The notes beneath the pieces were generated by a model. The model was not told the origin of the DNA. It did not search any database and worked only from the letters and a program-made list of their open reading frames with translations. Positions 62,815-64,000 of a DNA stretch of 64,000 nucleotides are shown piece after piece (within the stretch, counting starts at the first letter, position 1; each line of letters opens with the position of its first letter). Origin of the DNA: Halichondria panicea. Its lineage: Eukaryota; Porifera; Demospongiae; Suberitida; Halichondriidae. The stretch covers positions 4,837,378 to 4,901,377 of the forward strand of contig NC_087381.1 in assembly GCF_963675165.1 (NCBI RefSeq). Direction: 5' to 3'. The translations under genes and the position numbers were made by a program.

Positions 62815-64000
62815 GTGTCTCGATATGACATCATCAGGGACGTTGAGTTGTGTCCCAATATTGGTGTAAGTGTGTGTGTGGACACAAAAACGAGCTGTTT
62901 AAGCAAACTATATACACTTTAAATCATGAACCACTTTAACTGCTAATGATCGAGACTGTCCATAGTTATAATTGAAACTTGTAGGCGATCTTCTAAGGCG
63001 ACAAAAAACAACTATAATCGTTGCTTTATAGATTTACGATCGTTCCCAATTCACGATCATTCCCTAATTATTATAATAAAGTCATTACGATAAAAGTTAT
63101 ACTGTATCCGTTTTTCCGCTTTGCAATGAAGCTCAACCAACGCATGGGGTGAATGATCTATGAGCATCTTGTTTGTACATGGTCTCATTCTCAGTATAAA
63201 CTCTCGCTATTCCATGCTCTCTGACTAAGTACGGCCACCTCAATAATTATATACCGGCCATTTAATTTAGCACAGATTGCTAGCTAGATTTTTACTGCAA
63301 AAAACTCGCCCTGAAATGCGGCCACTCGCTATTCCGTATAATTATATATATACTGGCCATGCATACAGTACTGGCTACCCCAAACTAGGTTTTTAATGTT
63401 TATTATGGCCGGATATGACGTTTTGGGTATGGTTTGGCAAGATTACACTTAAAATAAAAACTGCAAAATTAGTCATTAGATCTGATAGTTTTTAGCTGTG
63501 GCTATTTTCTGAAATGCGGCCACCTCGATATTCCAGCGAAGCTGCACAAGGGTGGCTGGATTAACGATAGTCTATAATTATAGTATTACTGTATGCCTCT
63601 GCATAAAGATGTCTACATTGCTTATACAGTATTGTTTAATGCATGGACAGACCATTGACAAACCAGTGTTGCATGATTTGGTATATATATAGACAGGGAG
63701 ATGCTCTGTATACCCAGTTGTATTCAACCTCCTCATTCAACCGCACACTCTGTCCTCATTTTGACTTTATCTTGTCTCAAAGAGTGCAATGAGATCTTTC
63801 ATCCTGCATGTGCATGAAAGCCATTATTATATATACTGAGCCTGAAGAGGAAACGAATATATGCATCTCTGAAGAAAGTACATAATTATTATAATTGTAC
63901 ATGCATATAATAGTTATAATTCTTATGCATGGTTGCCATTATAAGTATACTGCATGCCCTTTGCAGCTCACTTGGAGAAGTTTTGTGGCAAAATTAATAG
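62815..64000. other. Terminal stretch, no supported gene
   Basis: A short ATG-started frame at 62809 before a GTGTAAG donor is discussed under rejected items. The rest is AT-rich; CGGCCACCTCGATATTCC and TACGGCCACCTCAATAAT motifs suggest a degraded pogo-like MITE at about 63230-63560. Confidence 0.35.

Noticed and set aside
62809-62868. ATG-started frame MVVSRYDIIRDVELCPNI before a GTGTAAG donor, with a possible acceptor at 63966
   Set aside because: It could be a first exon, but the proposed second piece at 63960-64000 resembles non-coding Rab11 intron text near 39318. I cannot name a family, and a MITE end overlaps the ATG.

Overview
This window looks like nuclear DNA from an early-branching animal, most likely a demosponge. 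The base composition is AT-rich. Genes are cut into many small exons by mostly short GT-AG introns. Protein families are metazoan: Rab11, filamin, ARMH1, an ankyrin-ROC-COR-death protein and an aldonolactone oxidase. The DNA between genes is crowded with small inverted-repeat transposons. There is no operon, Shine-Dalgarno signal, tRNA or rRNA that I can support. The species call is an inference from style and gene content, not from a marker gene.

Region by region. 1-9 kb: gene-free repeats, including hairpin MITEs, a dead duplicate of one Rab11 exon split by a 1.1 kb element, a recurrent repeat family (family A), and a decayed FLYWCH/Mutator-like element. 9.05-13.4 kb (+): a DAPK-like protein of ankyrin repeats, ROC GTPase, COR and death domain (copy 1). 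14.9 kb: scrap of an integrase-core transposon. 15.1-18.0 kb: a nest of three inverted-repeat elements whose order of insertion can be read from their target-site duplications. 19.9-22.3 kb: a 2.4 kb TTAA-flanked transposon carrying two convergent intron-containing genes, one of them the N-terminal half of a Kolobok-like transposase. 22.8-24.2 kb: a giant imperfect palindrome. 25.4-30.4 kb (-): copy 2 of the ankyrin-ROC-COR-death gene, with a 31-bp deletion that shifts its death domain out of frame. 31.1-34.8 kb: a decayed 3' half of a Rab11-like gene.

38.4-57.5 kb is the gene-dense part. It holds intact Rab11 (+), a short filamin with three calponin-homology domains (-), ARMH1 (+) and a membrane-anchored L-gulonolactone/D-arabinonolactone oxidase (-). 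Rab11 and filamin converge, filamin and ARMH1 diverge from a gap of about 360 bp, and ARMH1 and the oxidase converge 244 bp apart. 57.9-64 kb returns to repeats: a reverse-transcriptase fragment, a 19-bp minisatellite and more MITEs.

The intact genes are unrelated housekeeping, cytoskeletal or metabolic genes with no joint pathway. The most unusual material is mobile DNA: the TTAA two-gene element, the dated nest of TAG...CTA elements with 9-10 bp duplications (one with a possible captured mini-gene), and repeat ends that carry perfect NRF-1-type palindromes.
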